DNA of 64,000 bases from Lutimonas zeaxanthinifaciens (lineage in GTDB: Bacteria; Bacteroidota; Bacteroidia; Flavobacteriales; Flavobacteriaceae), in contig NZ_CP129964.1 of the NCBI RefSeq assembly GCF_030503675.1, positions 744,001 to 808,000 of the forward strand. The letters are read 5' to 3'. Shown piece after piece: positions 18,219 to 27,608 of this stretch (its first letter is position 1; each line of letters starts with the position of its first letter). The position numbers were made by a program, and so were the translations under genes. Below the pieces are notes generated by a model. The model searched no databases. It saw only the letters and a list, made by a program, of their open reading frames with translations, and had not been told where the DNA came from.

Positions 18219-19796
18219 ATGAAAAATTTACCGAGCATATTTAATGATGTAATCGGCCCCGTAATGAGAGGGCCATCAAGTTCGCATACGGCAGCATCCT
18301 GGAGAGTTGCCATGATGGCTGTTCAAATGATTGACGGAAACCTGAAAAACGCTTTGATCGAATTTGACAAAGATGGTGCATGGGTAACAAATTATGAAGA
18401 GCAGGGAACGGTATTAGGCATGAATGGTGGTTTGTTGGCAATAGATATGTCAGATGATACTATGAAACAAACCGAAAGGATTGCGTCGGAAAGAGGAGTA
18501 CAAATCGATTATAAGATTAGCTCTTTTGAAAATTCACATGCCAACAGTATGCAATTGACGCTGAGTTCCGACAATAATGATGAAGTGAAAATACTGGCGG
18601 CCTCATTGGGAGGAGGATCCTTTGAGATCCAAAAAATAGATGAAGGCTCGGTGGAGATGAAAGGAGATCGTTATGCACTTATTATCTGGGCTAAGAATGA
18701 TTTGGATCATGAATTAAAGAAGTTGTGCCCTTCAGGATCGAATTTGAAAGCAGTTGAAATACTTGATTCTTATCTGTATGTAATGGAAAATTCAGAACCT
18801 TTCAGTAAGGATCTGGAGGAACATATCAGGCATTGGAACGAAGTTTTGAAAGTCAGGAACATTATTCCGATCATGCCAGTCATCTCGGGTAGGGAAAAAG
18901 AACTTCCGTTTTCTTCAATTGAATCACTAATTGAATTCAGCAGCAGGAAAAATATGTCTTTGGGAGAACTTGGATTGATGTATGAAGCTTATCGCAGCGG
19001 TCTCGCTGAGAGAGAGCTCAAAGATAAAATGGCCCGATTGATTGATATTATCGAAGGTAGTATCTCCATAGGGTTGGAAGGAACCAGGTTTCAAGACAGA
19101 ATTCTTCCCCAGCAATCACATCTTGTGGCTAAAGCGGAGAAAAAAGGTAATATCCTTCAAGGTTCTATCATCAATAAGATAGTGGCCAATGTTGCCGCCA
19201 TTATGGAATCTAAAAGTGCTCTTGAAGTTATCGTAGCGAATCCTACAGCGGGTTCTTGCGGCACGGTTGGGGCGGCTTTGAAGGCAGTATCAGATGAGCT
19301 TGAAGCCGATAAAAATGAAAAAATAATGGCTTACTTTGCCGCAGGATTAGTTGGTGCTTATTTTGCAATGGGCCCGGGATTTTCGGCTGAAGAGCATGGC
19401 TGTCAGGTAGAATGTGGTGCCTCCGCAGGTATGGCAGCTGCGGCCATAGTGGAACTATTTGAAGGGAATGCCAGTCAGGCTCTGGGGGCAGCGTCGATGG
19501 CAATTCAGAATATGATAGGATTGGTTTGTGACCCAATTGCCGATCGAGTGGAAGCTCCCTGTCTTGGCAAGAACACAAGTGCCGCAGTTAATGCCTTATC
19601 TTCGGCAACAATGGCACTGTCAGGGTTTGCTCATCTGATTCCTCTGGATCAGGTTCTTGATACCGTGGAAAGGGTTAGTGCAGATATGCCGACTTGTGTA
19701 AAATGCACAGGATTAGGAGGATTGGCCGTAACCCCGGCAGCAATCAAACTGAAAGAACAACTTGAAAAGTTAAAAACCGAAGGCAATAAGATCTGA
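18219..19796 (+). CDS. sdaA: L-serine ammonia-lyase, iron-sulfur type (fused alpha and beta domains)
   Basis: The protein has 525 residues and deaminates L-serine to pyruvate and ammonia. The N-terminal domain begins FNDVIGPVMRGPSSSHTAA, the typical opening of SdaA beta domains. The catalytic alpha domain contains NPTAGSCGTV, GCQVECGASAG and CDPIADRVEAPC. Cys395, Cys437 and Cys448 have the 42- and 11-residue spacing of the [4Fe-4S] ligands in the Legionella enzyme. The length and single-chain layout match the ordinary fused form, with no ACT domain visible. The gene is followed by a strong bidirectional terminator. Confidence 0.95.
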   Translation: MKNLPSIFNDVIGPVMRGPSSSHTAASWRVAMMAVQMIDGNLKNALIEFDKDGAWVTNYEEQGTVLGMNGGLLAIDMSDDTMKQTERIASERGVQIDYKISSFENSHANSMQLTLSSDNNDEVKILAASLGGGSFEIQKIDEGSVEMKGDRYALIIWAKNDLDHELKKLCPSGSNLKAVEILDSYLYVMENSEPFSKDLEEHIRHWNEVLKVRNIIPIMPVISGREKELPFSSIESLIEFSSRKNMSLGELGLMYEAYRSGLAERELKDKMARLIDIIEGSISIGLEGTRFQDRILPQQSHLVAKAEKKGNILQGSIINKIVANVAAIMESKSALEVIVANPTAGSCGTVGAALKAVSDELEADKNEKIMAYFAAGLVGAYFAMGPGFSAEEHGCQVECGASAGMAAAAIVELFEGNASQALGAASMAIQNMIGLVCDPIADRVEAPCLGKNTSAAVNALSSATMALSGFAHLIPLDQVLDTVERVSADMPTCVKCTGLGGLAVTPAAIKLKEQLEKLKTEGNKI

Positions 19797-19814
19797 TCAA
19801 AAATATTCCAAATG

Positions 19815-19846
19815 AAAAAATCCTCCGGTTTTGACGGAGGATTTTT
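19815..19846. terminator. Bidirectional terminator between sdaA and the saccharopine dehydrogenase-like gene
   Basis: A stem TCCTCCG/CGGAGGA (19821-19827 and 19835-19841) with a 7-base loop is flanked by A6 on the left and T5 on the right. It therefore gives a U-tract in both directions and serves both convergent genes. Confidence 0.85.
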
Positions 19847-19880
19847 ATTTGTTGGGATTTATGTTTTCAATCCCTGTTTA

Positions 19881-21026
19881 TTATTCATCCAGAATCTTTG
19901 ATTTTTTTACGTAATGAACGTTTCGTTCTTTTAAATAATTCAAGAAATACTCAAAACAGTTTTTATGTCTTCCCACGAGTTCCGGTGGAAAGACGCCTTT
20001 TTCTGAAAACAATCCTTCAAGGAACAGGTTTGCGGCCGCTGTGGCCGTGTATCCGGTTGTTCTTGACATTGACGAGGTTTTAGTTGAATGACAATATTCA
20101 TCATGCAGGTCATAGGTAATTTCTTCAATTTGTCCCTTAGCGTTTTGCCCTTTCAGGGTAATTCGCATAACGGTTATTTCTTCTTCTTCTTCTCCGAGCC
20201 TCCACTCCTTAAAAAGAATGTTGCTGGTAGCATCAAGAGGACTTATTTTGGTTCCTTTTACATCAATTTCAGTTTCACTGAAAAAACCACTTTCCTTTAA
20301 AACTTTTATGTATTCCACATGTCCCGGGTATCTCAATGTTTTTTCTTTCATATTGAGAATATGAGGCATGGTATGAATAATCGATCTTAATCCATCTGTG
20401 TTGAAAGATTCCAGGGTACCTACTTTATCAAAATGAATATATTCACAGTCGGTAAGAGCTTCACGTACCACTTCATGCCCATTTTCAACATACCGCGCCG
20501 GCCTGATGTATTCTTCTATTACATCTACGGGTGAGAAAGGGGCCTTATAGCAAAACGGCCATTTTTTTTCTTTGGGAAGGCCTCCAACAAGACACTCAAA
20601 ATCGGTTAACTTCATGATTTCGTTATAGTGACCAAGGATAATATTATCCATTCCCGGGGCAACACCACAATCCACTATGGCCGTTACATTTTTTTCCTTG
20701 GCCAAAAGATCAAGTTCGAGGGAGTTTTCCGAGAAAAATGAGATATCGATTACATTTTTTTTAGCTTCAATGATAGCTTTTAATGTTTCAAAACCCAAAA
20801 ATCCCGGAACCGCGCAAATTACAAGATCATAGGGTTGTATAGCTTTTTGCAGCGATTCTTTATGAGTTACATCAAGTTTTTGAATGTTTATAAGAGGATG
20901 CGATTTTTTTAACTTCTCAAGCGCGGTTTGATTGATATCTGTTAAGGTTACTTCGTGATTAATGGCCATATCAATTGCCATGGCACTACCAACCATACCC
21001 GCTCCGATGACGATTACTTTATTCAT
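19881..21026 (-). CDS. Saccharopine dehydrogenase-like protein
   Basis: A 381-residue protein with an N-terminal NAD(P)-binding motif VIVIGAGMVGSAMA (about residues 4-17) and VDCGVAPGMDN around residue 125. The C-terminal saccharopine-dehydrogenase-type domain includes FNTDGLRSIIHTMP. The family interconverts saccharopine with glutamate and aminoadipate semialdehyde in lysine metabolism; carboxynorspermidine dehydrogenases are related. The exact reaction is not certain. It is monocistronic, and it is convergent with sdaA across a terminator. Confidence 0.87.
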   Translation of the reverse strand: MNKVIVIGAGMVGSAMAIDMAINHEVTLTDINQTALEKLKKSHPLINIQKLDVTHKESLQKAIQPYDLVICAVPGFLGFETLKAIIEAKKNVIDISFFSENSLELDLLAKEKNVTAIVDCGVAPGMDNIILGHYNEIMKLTDFECLVGGLPKEKKWPFCYKAPFSPVDVIEEYIRPARYVENGHEVVREALTDCEYIHFDKVGTLESFNTDGLRSIIHTMPHILNMKEKTLRYPGHVEYIKVLKESGFFSETEIDVKGTKISPLDATSNILFKEWRLGEEEEEITVMRITLKGQNAKGQIEEITYDLHDEYCHSTKTSSMSRTTGYTATAAANLFLEGLFSEKGVFPPELVGRHKNCFEYFLNYLKERNVHYVKKSKILDE

Positions 21027-21284
21027 GATTATTGTTTTTATAGGTTAAAATATTTTTTGACTAAGTTTTACGAATTAACCTACAATCCCGGAATAAGAAT
21101 CCAGGGCATTTCATCCGGGTTTTTGATCAGAAAATACATTAAAGCAAATATGCAATTTTTAGTTGAGAATTTTAGTGCTAAATTACCTTTGAAACGGATT
21201 TCTGACATTGCTAAAAACTCTGTTTCAAAATTATATTTTCTTTTTAACTACCTTTATGTGTTTCGAATAAAATGTTTAAACATT

Positions 21285-22244
21285 ATGACCAAAATAAAGA
21301 ATTCCTGGATACTCATATTTGTTTTTACAGGTTTGATTTTTAGCTGTGAAGGAGATAGTACTGAGCCTGAATTTGAAGAAGATGTTCCCATCGGAGAATT
21401 CATAGATCAAAATACATACAGCGTTTTTCCCCAGCCATCCCAAAATTTTGATGTGGCACAATTCAGGCTTTGGCTACCCGAAAGTGAATCCAAAGTAAGG
21501 GCTATAGCCGTTTTACTTCCGGGTCATAATTCCAATGGCCTGGGCTTATCAAAATCACCCCAATGGCAGGATTTTGCACGAAAAGAAAAACTGGCCCTCC
21601 TGGCAGTTCATTTCAATTCCGGAAGTGATAACACGGGTTATTATTCTCAGTCAGAAGAGGGCAGTGGCCTCGCATTATTGACAGCTTTGGAAAAATTTTC
21701 TGAGGAATCCGGGCAAGAGTACTTAAAGGATCTCCCGTTTTTACTTAGAGGCTTTTCGGCAGGAGGTCTGTTTAGCCATAGTTTTTCTGCATTCTTACAT
21801 GAGAGAGTCCTGGCATTCGGAAATATAAGAGGGGGTGGACTGGATTTAACTCCGGATATTAATAAAGGAATTCCAGGAATTATGTTTTATGGAGAAAATG
21901 ATTTTCAATACAGAAATGAAAGGATTATAGAGGTAGTGGAATTGAAACGGAGTATTGGTGGAAACTGGTGTCTGGTAAAAGAACCTGTGGTCGATCATTT
22001 TGGACGCCTTAATAGGACGGATTCCTTGTTGCAAAAATTATTTTCCAAGGTTTTGGCTAAAAGACTTGCTCCCGGCTCTAATGAACTTCTGCCTCTTGAG
22101 GAAAAAGAGGGATGGCTGGGTAATCATGGCTCCTTTGAGATAGGATCATATAAAAATTATTCGGGGAACAAATCAAAGGCTTCCTGGTTGATCGATGAAG
22201 AATTTGCCAGAAGCTGGCAAAAGTTCCAGATGGAGAGCGATTAG
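21285..22244 (+). CDS. Alpha/beta-hydrolase lipoprotein
   Basis: The protein has 319 residues from ATG 21285, which opens a lipoprotein signal (lipobox ending LIFSC). The frame stays open back to 20955, but that extension overlaps the divergent gene and looks non-coding. The alpha/beta-hydrolase core has RAIAVLLPGHNSN (oxyanion side), the nucleophile elbow GFSAGG, a likely acid Asp in YGENDFQY and the likely catalytic histidine in VVDHFGR. It is probably an esterase or peptidase-like hydrolase on the outer membrane; the substrate is unknown. It ends 13 bases from the convergent VCBS gene. Confidence 0.85.
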   Translation: MTKIKNSWILIFVFTGLIFSCEGDSTEPEFEEDVPIGEFIDQNTYSVFPQPSQNFDVAQFRLWLPESESKVRAIAVLLPGHNSNGLGLSKSPQWQDFARKEKLALLAVHFNSGSDNTGYYSQSEEGSGLALLTALEKFSEESGQEYLKDLPFLLRGFSAGGLFSHSFSAFLHERVLAFGNIRGGGLDLTPDINKGIPGIMFYGENDFQYRNERIIEVVELKRSIGGNWCLVKEPVVDHFGRLNRTDSLLQKLFSKVLAKRLAPGSNELLPLEEKEGWLGNHGSFEIGSYKNYSGNKSKASWLIDEEFARSWQKFQMESD

Positions 22245-22257
22245 TAAGAATTTTCGA

Positions 22258-25200
22258 TTAAGGGGTTTTAAAAATTTTTATTTTCTCGTTGTTCTGGGTT
22301 GCGATAATGAGTTTTTGGTTAAAACGGTCCGAGATTTGAATCATATGTTTTGATTGTCCCTGCACATTGAAACCTGATTTTCTGCTGGGAACGATTTCAA
22401 ACTCTTTTCCGTTGGTCTTAACCATTAAGCCTGTTAGTGCGTCAAATTGGCCATAATTGGATTCAGCACTAAAATCATTTCCTACTACCAGGAAGTCGAT
22501 AATACCGTCCTTGTCAAAGTCGTCTATAAGCATATCATTGATCGGGGAAACCTGAAGGTCGTCATGAAAAGGACGGATCCTAAACTTTCCATTACCAAGG
22601 TTTTCAATGTAGGAACTGGCAAAAGTAGTCGCTTTTAAGGTTTCTGCCTCCAGATCCTTTATTTTTAGAATACTTTCAAAAGTGACGCCTGCAAAGTCTT
22701 CATAAGAATAAAACTGGATCATGGATTCGGGAAATTGTAATTTTATGTCTTCTCTTCCATGAATAGGATAAAGAACTTCTTTTCCTTCATGATCAAAATA
22801 CTGACCTAGAAGGGGGTCCAGTTTTCCATTGCCATCATAATCTTTATTATAGACATAAAGAGGATAATTCTTTTTTGGTTTAAAATAGGAGTTCAAGCCC
22901 TGATTTCCAGCTATGAAATCGAGGTCTCCATCCTGGTCAAAGTCATGAGCTTTTATACAATTCCACCATCCTTGGATCTCGATCGGCTCATTTTCTGTAT
23001 TCAACCATGTTGAATCAAATTTTTCAAGTTTACCCTTGTCGTTTTTAAAGATTTTAATTGGCATAAATTCACCTGAAACGATAAGATCCTCCCATTGATC
23101 ATCATCAATATCAGCCCACACAGCGTCAGTGATCATTCCTGCATCCTTAATCGCGGCATTTTCCTCAAGATGAAAAGTTCCCTTGTCATTGATCAATAGA
23201 TAGCTCTCAGGAGTTTTTGGATAATTGAAAGGTGTTATTCGCGCCCCGATAAATAAGTCCATGTCCTGATCATGGTCAATGTCAACCGCTCTCACACATC
23301 CTGAGCTGTTGAAAATTTCAGGCAGGGCCTTGTCATCTCTTTTAAAATTCCCGCTCCCGTCATTTATGTATAAACGGTCGAGGAATCGTGTTGAGTTCTC
23401 AAAGAATTCATTACCTCCGCTGGCAACGTAAAGATCAAGGTCGTTGTCGTTATCCACATCGACAAAAAGAGCATCTGTATCCTCATAAACCGAGTCGAGC
23501 ATTTGTTTCGGATAATATTTTCCACTCTCATCCTGAAACCAAATGGACCCAGGTTCGTTGAAGCTTCCGCCAATAAAAATTTCATCTCCCGCAACCCCAT
23601 CAATATTTCCTGCTGTTATGCAAGGACCCGATCGGGAATACTGTCTCATCAGCAAGGGCTGGTCTGTATATTCATTAAATTTATTCTCTTTATGAACAAA
23701 GGGCAGTATAGAATCCAGATTCCTGAATAAGTATTCAATTCTCTCTTTTTGTACGGCGTTTTCCGTTGCATCTTCCTGATTTAATTCCAAGACTTGATTT
23801 GCCTGAGGATTATGAATTTTAGTCATTCTTCCATCAGGCCAGATCACTTTTAACGAATCAATTCGCTCAGAAGTTAAACCGAAATGGACAATGGGTTCAA
23901 CCGAAGATAAGTAGCCTCTGATTACCGAATGGAACTGATGTTGTTCTTCCCCTTTTTGCCAGATCGAGATCTTTGAACCTATGGCTTGTGTATTCTGGTC
24001 ATTACCTGCCAACTTTATACGTAGGTAATGGTTCTTCAATTCGTCCGAACTTTTGTTTTCCAGCAAAAATGCCTTACTGTTAATATTGCTGACCAACAGG
24101 TCAAGATCCCCGTCTAGGTCCAGGTCCGCATAGGCCACTCCATTTGACAAAGACGGTATCGATTCGGTCCAGAGATCTGATACGTTTGAGAAGTGATTAC
24201 CTTCCTGCTGTTCATAGAAAAAATTAGGTTCTTTAATGGCCGGCAATTCCATTACATATTTTTTCAACTTGCTTTTACTCGGGGTAAACACTGTGCTTTT
24301 CTGGGCTGTGAAATTAAGATAATCCAGGTCGATAATGTCTTTAATGTAGCCGTTACTGACATAGATGTCTTTGTCTCCGTCATTATCGAAATCAACCAGG
24401 AGGCCTGCCCAGCTCCAGTCTGTACTCGAAATTCCTTTCTGAAATGCGACCTCACTGCTTCTTACAGGTTTTCCGTTGAGATGGCCATTACCGAGTTGAA
24501 GTGTGTTTCTCATATACTGGGCGGTATAGTCATTTCCGGTAATCACCATATGAGCCATATAATTCATTCCTCCCAGGACCCTTTTCTGCCGATTATAGCT
24601 GTCCGGAAGCATGTCAAGAACATAAATATCCCAGATCCCGTCATTGTTAATGTCTGAGATATCCATTCCCATTCCATTCGTGGTCATGTGCCCAATGTAT
24701 TTTTTATTAGATTCAATAAAGACAGGTTCTATGCTATCGTGATGTGCTTTATTCAGATAAAGCAGGTCTTCTGTGATAAAATCATTCGATACATAGACAT
24801 CAACTAATTGATCATTGTTGAAATCCGCAATTCCGACCCCAAGCCCGAAGCCTTTATGAGTGATGTTGAGCTGGTCTGATACGTTTTTAAATACCGGGTG
24901 ATCGATTCCTTCCACACGATCATTTCTCAGCACGTAATCGGAAAGATATTCGGGCCAGTACTTCTTGGGCCTTGGTGTATTCCGATTGAAGTGCGTATTG
25001 TTTTTATTATGGACAATATAAACGTCCAGGTCCCCATCCTGATCGTAATCAAAAAAAACGGATTGAGTTGCGTAGTTTCCGTCATCCAGTCCGTATTCGC
25101 TTGCCATTTCTTTAAAAACAGGTATTCCGTTTTCATTCATTCCCTGATTGACAAATAGAAGATTATTGCAGTCGTTATCGCATTTGACACCGGCAACATT

Positions 25201-25650
25201 CAAATAAATATCATCTAAACCATCAGCATTAATGTCAACAATCGATACCCCTGTGATCCAGCTTGTCGTTTGAATATTCGCTTCCTTAGTTATATCTTCA
25301 AACTTCAGGTTTCCTTTGTTGAGGTATAAGGCGGATGATACCTGATTACCCGTAAAAATCACATCAGAGAGTCCGTCACTATTGAAATCTCCGATTCCCA
25401 CGCCACCTCCGTTGAAGCAATTGAGGCACTCGCTGGGGTTTACACTATCGTTTTCAATAATTGTATTGGCAAAATGGAGCCCTGAATCTTCAGGATCTAC
25501 CAATCTGAAAAGATCTTTTTTGGGGTCCTTTTCACAACTTGTCAAAACTATTAAGAATCCGAATGCAATAAAACTTAAATTTCGCCTCATAAATTTAGAA
25601 TTGATTTCGCGAACTTTTCTCTTCAATAATCTTATACTCATAGTTTTCAC
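22258..25650 (-). CDS. VCBS/FG-GAP repeat lipoprotein with internal ASPIC/UnbV domain
   Basis: A very large protein, 1130 residues as drawn. ATG 25590 starts a compact lipoprotein signal (lipobox ending LTSC) and is the likelier start, giving 1110 residues. At least six calcium-binding-type DxDxDG blades (for example DFNSDGLSD, DYDQDGDLD, DFNNDQLVD) form an N-terminal FG-GAP propeller. An ASPIC/UnbV domain follows (about residues 540-630, NHYLRIKLAG ... VHFGL ... WPDGR). A second propeller (about 690-1110, DVDNDNDLD, DIDHDQDMD, DFDQDGDLD) ends the protein. Such proteins are surface or periplasmic; their roles are mostly unknown. It diverges from a cluster that encodes three more UnbV proteins, so a shared function is likely. 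Confidence 0.9.
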   Translation of the reverse strand: MKTMSIRLLKRKVREINSKFMRRNLSFIAFGFLIVLTSCEKDPKKDLFRLVDPEDSGLHFANTIIENDSVNPSECLNCFNGGGVGIGDFNSDGLSDVIFTGNQVSSALYLNKGNLKFEDITKEANIQTTSWITGVSIVDINADGLDDIYLNVAGVKCDNDCNNLLFVNQGMNENGIPVFKEMASEYGLDDGNYATQSVFFDYDQDGDLDVYIVHNKNNTHFNRNTPRPKKYWPEYLSDYVLRNDRVEGIDHPVFKNVSDQLNITHKGFGLGVGIADFNNDQLVDVYVSNDFITEDLLYLNKAHHDSIEPVFIESNKKYIGHMTTNGMGMDISDINNDGIWDIYVLDMLPDSYNRQKRVLGGMNYMAHMVITGNDYTAQYMRNTLQLGNGHLNGKPVRSSEVAFQKGISSTDWSWAGLLVDFDNDGDKDIYVSNGYIKDIIDLDYLNFTAQKSTVFTPSKSKLKKYVMELPAIKEPNFFYEQQEGNHFSNVSDLWTESIPSLSNGVAYADLDLDGDLDLLVSNINSKAFLLENKSSDELKNHYLRIKLAGNDQNTQAIGSKISIWQKGEEQHQFHSVIRGYLSSVEPIVHFGLTSERIDSLKVIWPDGRMTKIHNPQANQVLELNQEDATENAVQKERIEYLFRNLDSILPFVHKENKFNEYTDQPLLMRQYSRSGPCITAGNIDGVAGDEIFIGGSFNEPGSIWFQDESGKYYPKQMLDSVYEDTDALFVDVDNDNDLDLYVASGGNEFFENSTRFLDRLYINDGSGNFKRDDKALPEIFNSSGCVRAVDIDHDQDMDLFIGARITPFNYPKTPESYLLINDKGTFHLEENAAIKDAGMITDAVWADIDDDQWEDLIVSGEFMPIKIFKNDKGKLEKFDSTWLNTENEPIEIQGWWNCIKAHDFDQDGDLDFIAGNQGLNSYFKPKKNYPLYVYNKDYDGNGKLDPLLGQYFDHEGKEVLYPIHGREDIKLQFPESMIQFYSYEDFAGVTFESILKIKDLEAETLKATTFASSYIENLGNGKFRIRPFHDDLQVSPINDMLIDDFDKDGIIDFLVVGNDFSAESNYGQFDALTGLMVKTNGKEFEIVPSRKSGFNVQGQSKHMIQISDRFNQKLIIATQNNEKIKIFKTP

Positions 25651-25674
25651 CTATATTTTTATCGATAGCGGGTC

Positions 25675-25682
25675 CAAAGATA
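25675..25682 (-). promoter_or_regulatory. Putative -7 element for the large VCBS/UnbV gene
   Basis: TATCTTTG on the minus strand matches TAnnTTTG and lies 25 bases before the upstream start at 25650, or 85 before the preferred start. No convincing -33 element is visible. Confidence 0.4.
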
Positions 25683-25784
25683 CTTTTTTTAATTCTGAAA
25701 AATCGCGTTAAAGAAATAGTAAAACAAGATTTTTTTTAATGATTTATATCATTTTTTTTCAGCCAAAACTGTTCCAACTTTGGC

Positions 25785-25874
25785 ATGGAAACGAAAATCA
25801 AGGATAAGACTCCTTTGTTAGACTTCAAAACCTTTTGTTTTCAGGATATTTTGAATATTAAAACAGGTAAGTGA
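25785..25874 (+). CDS. Possible 29-codon leader ORF ahead of the CRTAC1 cluster
   Basis: An ATG at 25785 opens a 29-residue reading frame (begins METKIKDKTPLLDF, one cysteine) that ends at the TGA overlapping the GTG at 25871. There is no convincing ribosome-binding site and no family match. It could be a leader peptide, or chance. It is recorded because it is the only short ORF at the head of a cluster containing a radical SAM enzyme and a ligase. Confidence 0.2.
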   Translation: METKIKDKTPLLDFKTFCFQDILNIKTGK

Positions 25875-25933
25875 AAGTGAGTTCAAACCATAATTATCAA
25901 CAAATTATTTTCAGAAACCAAAACAGGAATCAG

Positions 25934-27598
25934 ATGCTGTTTAAAGGTTTTTTCATGCTGTTTCTTATCTTCTCGATCTTTTCATGTAAATCTGACGGCA
26001 AATCCCAAAAACAGGCATTGATAGCTGTACCTGAGCCGATGCCCGTGACCGAAGATTTTTATCAGGAAATAGCCAAAAGCATTGGTTTGGATTTTGTCCA
26101 TTCGATCGGTGCCGCAGAGATGGAAAACATTGTTGAATCAGTTGGGGGTGGAGCAGCGTTTCTCGATTACGATCAGGATGGCTACATGGATATATTTATG
26201 TGCAGCGGTACCTGGGTTGAAGGGTTCAGTAAAACAAAGCCCGAAAATTCAGAAGGACATAACCATCTTTACAGGAACCTTGGGAATGGAACGTTTCAGG
26301 ATGTGAGTAAGGAAGCAGGAATTATGCAATCCTTATACAGCATGGGTATAACCGTAGGGGATATCAACAATGATAATTTCCCGGACATATTTTTAAGTAA
26401 TCATGGAAAGAACACGCTTTACCTCAATCTTGGTGACGGCTCGTTCAGGGATATCAGCTCAAAAGCGGCCGTTCAAGGAGGTGAGGACTGCAGTGTCGGG
26501 GCAGTTTGGTTTGATTTTGACAATGACGGGTTTCTTGATTTGTATGTTGGGAATTACCTGAATTTTGACCCTGATTACAATTACTATTATGCTCCGGATG
26601 GTTTTCCGGGCCCATTGGCTTATGATAGCCAAAAGGATGTGCTGTACCGAAATAATGGTGATAATACCTTTGAGGACGTCACTAAGGCTATGGGTATCGT
26701 TGATATCGATGGTCGCGCCATGGGCGTAGGTGCGGCGGATTATGATGGTGATGGTTTTGTTGATATATACGTAGCCAACGATCATACCGTGAATTTTTTA
26801 TGGCATAATGATCAGGGTAAAGGGTTTACGGATCTTGGCACCTTATCAGGAACAGGTTTCAGTCAGGCCGGAGAGGCTACCGTTAGTATGTCAGTTGATT
26901 TTGCAGATTACAACAACGATGAAAAACTGGATATTTTTATTTCTGACGACAATTATTGTTCACTTTATGAAAATATAGGGGATGGGATATTTCAGGATAA
27001 TTCCTATTCATCCGGAATATCAATGGCTTCGGGACAGTTTGTGGGATGGTCATCTTCATTCCTCGATCACGATAATGACGGGGATGCCGATATATTCAAG
27101 GCAAATGGAGAGCTTAAGCATCTGTACGGCCAGGAAGATCAGCTTTTTGAGAATGTAGGTGATGGAAAATTTGAGGATTCTTCTCTTGACCTGGGGCCTT
27201 ATTTTGAAGAAGAAAATGTTGGAAGAGGAGCTTGCATGGGCGATTACGATAACGACGGTGACATAGACATCTTTGTGGTCAATTTAAACGGGGAAGCCAA
27301 GTTTTTAAGAAACAACAAAGGGAATGAAAACAATTGGATCCTTCTCGACCTTAGGGGCTCAAAAAGCAATCGGGACGGAATTGGTTCCAGGATAAAGATT
27401 CAGTGTGGAGATCACATCCAGACCGGACAAAAGAAAAGTACCACGGGATATTTATCACAAAATGATCCTCGCATACATTTTGGACTTTTAGAAAATGAAA
27501 TTATAGATAGAATTGAGATCGACTGGCCTTCAGGCGTTTCTCAGGTGCTTGAAAATATTGAGGTAAATCAAATTTTAAAAATAGAAGAACCCTTATAG
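25934..27598 (+). CDS. CRTAC1-type VCBS repeat lipoprotein with ASPIC/UnbV domain
   Basis: The protein has 554 residues from ATG 25934, which opens a lipoprotein signal (FLIFSIFSC). A GTG at 25871 would add 21 polar residues in front and is less likely. Seven Asp-rich calcium-type blades (DYDQDGYMD, DINNDNFPD, DFDNDGFLD, DYDGDGFVD, DYNNDEKLD, DHDNDGDAD, DYDNDGDID) form an integrin-like propeller. A C-terminal ASPIC/UnbV domain follows (about residues 465-552, NNWILLDLRG ... IHFGL ... WPSG). This is the CRTAC1 architecture. The molecular role of bacterial members is unknown; a surface or periplasmic location follows from the lipid anchor. It is the first gene of the long plus-strand cluster; the next starts 10 bases later. 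Confidence 0.9.
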   Translation: MLFKGFFMLFLIFSIFSCKSDGKSQKQALIAVPEPMPVTEDFYQEIAKSIGLDFVHSIGAAEMENIVESVGGGAAFLDYDQDGYMDIFMCSGTWVEGFSKTKPENSEGHNHLYRNLGNGTFQDVSKEAGIMQSLYSMGITVGDINNDNFPDIFLSNHGKNTLYLNLGDGSFRDISSKAAVQGGEDCSVGAVWFDFDNDGFLDLYVGNYLNFDPDYNYYYAPDGFPGPLAYDSQKDVLYRNNGDNTFEDVTKAMGIVDIDGRAMGVGAADYDGDGFVDIYVANDHTVNFLWHNDQGKGFTDLGTLSGTGFSQAGEATVSMSVDFADYNNDEKLDIFISDDNYCSLYENIGDGIFQDNSYSSGISMASGQFVGWSSSFLDHDNDGDADIFKANGELKHLYGQEDQLFENVGDGKFEDSSLDLGPYFEEENVGRGACMGDYDNDGDIDIFVVNLNGEAKFLRNNKGNENNWILLDLRGSKSNRDGIGSRIKIQCGDHIQTGQKKSTTGYLSQNDPRIHFGLLENEIIDRIEIDWPSGVSQVLENIEVNQILKIEEPL

Positions 27599-27608
27599 AT
27601 CATCGGTT

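Noticed and set aside
18056-18313. 85-codon minus-strand frame over the sdaA start
   Set aside because: It is antisense to the conserved N-terminus of sdaA and has no ribosome-binding or family support.
20955-21284. N-terminal extension of the hydrolase reading frame back to 20955
   Set aside because: It overlaps the divergent saccharopine dehydrogenase-like gene, lacks family similarity, and ATG 21285 starts a clear lipoprotein signal.
24193-24657. 154-codon plus-strand frame inside the large VCBS gene
   Set aside because: It is a shadow produced by the Asp-rich repeat codons of the real minus-strand gene.
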